Positions 22,840-22,993 of a stretch of 22,993 nt of DNA are shown here, piece after piece (the stretch's first letter is position 1; each line of letters opens with the position of its first letter). A program made the position numbers and the translations under genes. Under the pieces are notes generated by a model, which did no database searches, was not told the DNA's origin, and worked only from the letters and a program-made list of their open reading frames with translations. This stretch comes from CAYJXJ01 sp964374095 (GTDB lineage Bacteria > Elusimicrobiota > Elusimicrobia > UBA1565 > UBA9628): positions 1 through 22,993 of the forward strand of contig CAYJXJ010000062.1 in NCBI GenBank assembly GCA_964374095.1, written 5' to 3'.

Positions 22840-22993
22840 TTCGCGGCGGGAGCGTCGAGGCGCAGGGCCGCGCGCAGGAGGCGCTCCTCGACCTTTTCGG
22901 CGAGGTTTGAGGCCTTCCCCTTCTCCGCCGGCGGCACCTCCCCGTCGTGCAGGTGCATGACCTTGAGGGCGAGGAAGGCGGCGAGGCCGGGCT
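22836..22993 (-). CDS. 3' end of a gene running off the right edge
   Basis: The last 51 codons of a minus-strand gene, ending in a TGA that overlaps the start of the HSP90-like gene. The visible part is helical and charged ('LAAFLALKVMHLHDGE', 'LAEKVEERLLRAALRL'). Too little remains to name it. It is the third member seen of this coupled operon and may hold the key to its role. Confidence 0.7.
   Translation of the reverse strand, partial: PGLAAFLALKVMHLHDGEVPPAEKGKASNLAEKVEERLLRAALRLDAPAAK

Overview
The window is a GC-rich, gene-dense stretch of bacterial chromosome (22,993 bp) with no complete tRNA, rRNA, CRISPR array or intact insertion sequence. The proteins fit a Gram-negative lineage: lipobox proteins, outer-membrane beta-barrels, a PorV/PorQ-type barrel, and a secreted beta-propeller with a FlgD/type-IX-like C-terminal domain. 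That last pairing, with the codon bias, suggests an Elusimicrobiota-like or related FCB-adjacent organism, probably from a metagenome. This taxonomic guess is inference.

Layout. (1) 233-5539, cell-envelope block: a small secreted protein of unknown role, a seven-repeat propeller with a FlgD-like C-terminal domain coupled to a PorV/PorQ-TPR barrel, and a convergent exported protein with a predicted barrel and a His-rich loop. (2) 5673-6452: a clear sigma70-type promoter, a possible 23-codon leader ORF, and a SRAP (YedK/HMCES) gene for repair of abasic-site lesions. (3) 6439-7616, a junction: the 3' end of a PTS EIIA gene cut off next to a tRNA T-arm-like motif, then a DUF433/DUF5615 toxin-antitoxin pair lying between two copies of a lexA-promoter segment. 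(4) 7628-11349, the most interesting unit: lexA, a RecA-fold protein without a P-loop, a small helical protein and a divergent family B DNA polymerase in one tight operon. Its active-site pattern is that of the PolB2 group. A perfect palindrome overlaps the lexA promoter, and a second perfect 28-bp palindrome with CTGT-N8-ACAG at its core lies just before the polymerase. This looks like an SOS-controlled damage-tolerance cassette.

(5) 11346-13390, minus strand: two coupled lipoproteins, the second a caspase-fold (C14) peptidase with intact His/Cys dyad and a canonical EF-hand. (6) 13484-14367: a zinc-ribbon protein coupled to a SAM methyltransferase. (7) 14388-15730: an unknown secreted protein flanked by 67-bp direct repeats that carry the 3' end of the neighbouring phasin-like gene. 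(8) 15704-16136: the phasin-like gene with its own promoter. (9) 16151-22993, minus strand: two very large tandem paralogues with a degenerate HSP90/GHKL amino-terminal module, coupled by ATGA overlaps to each other and to a partial gene at the right edge.

Several genes have a -10 hexamer only 6-9 nt before the start codon and no Shine-Dalgarno sequence, so leaderless mRNAs may be common in this organism. Bases 1-232 hold no gene I can support.
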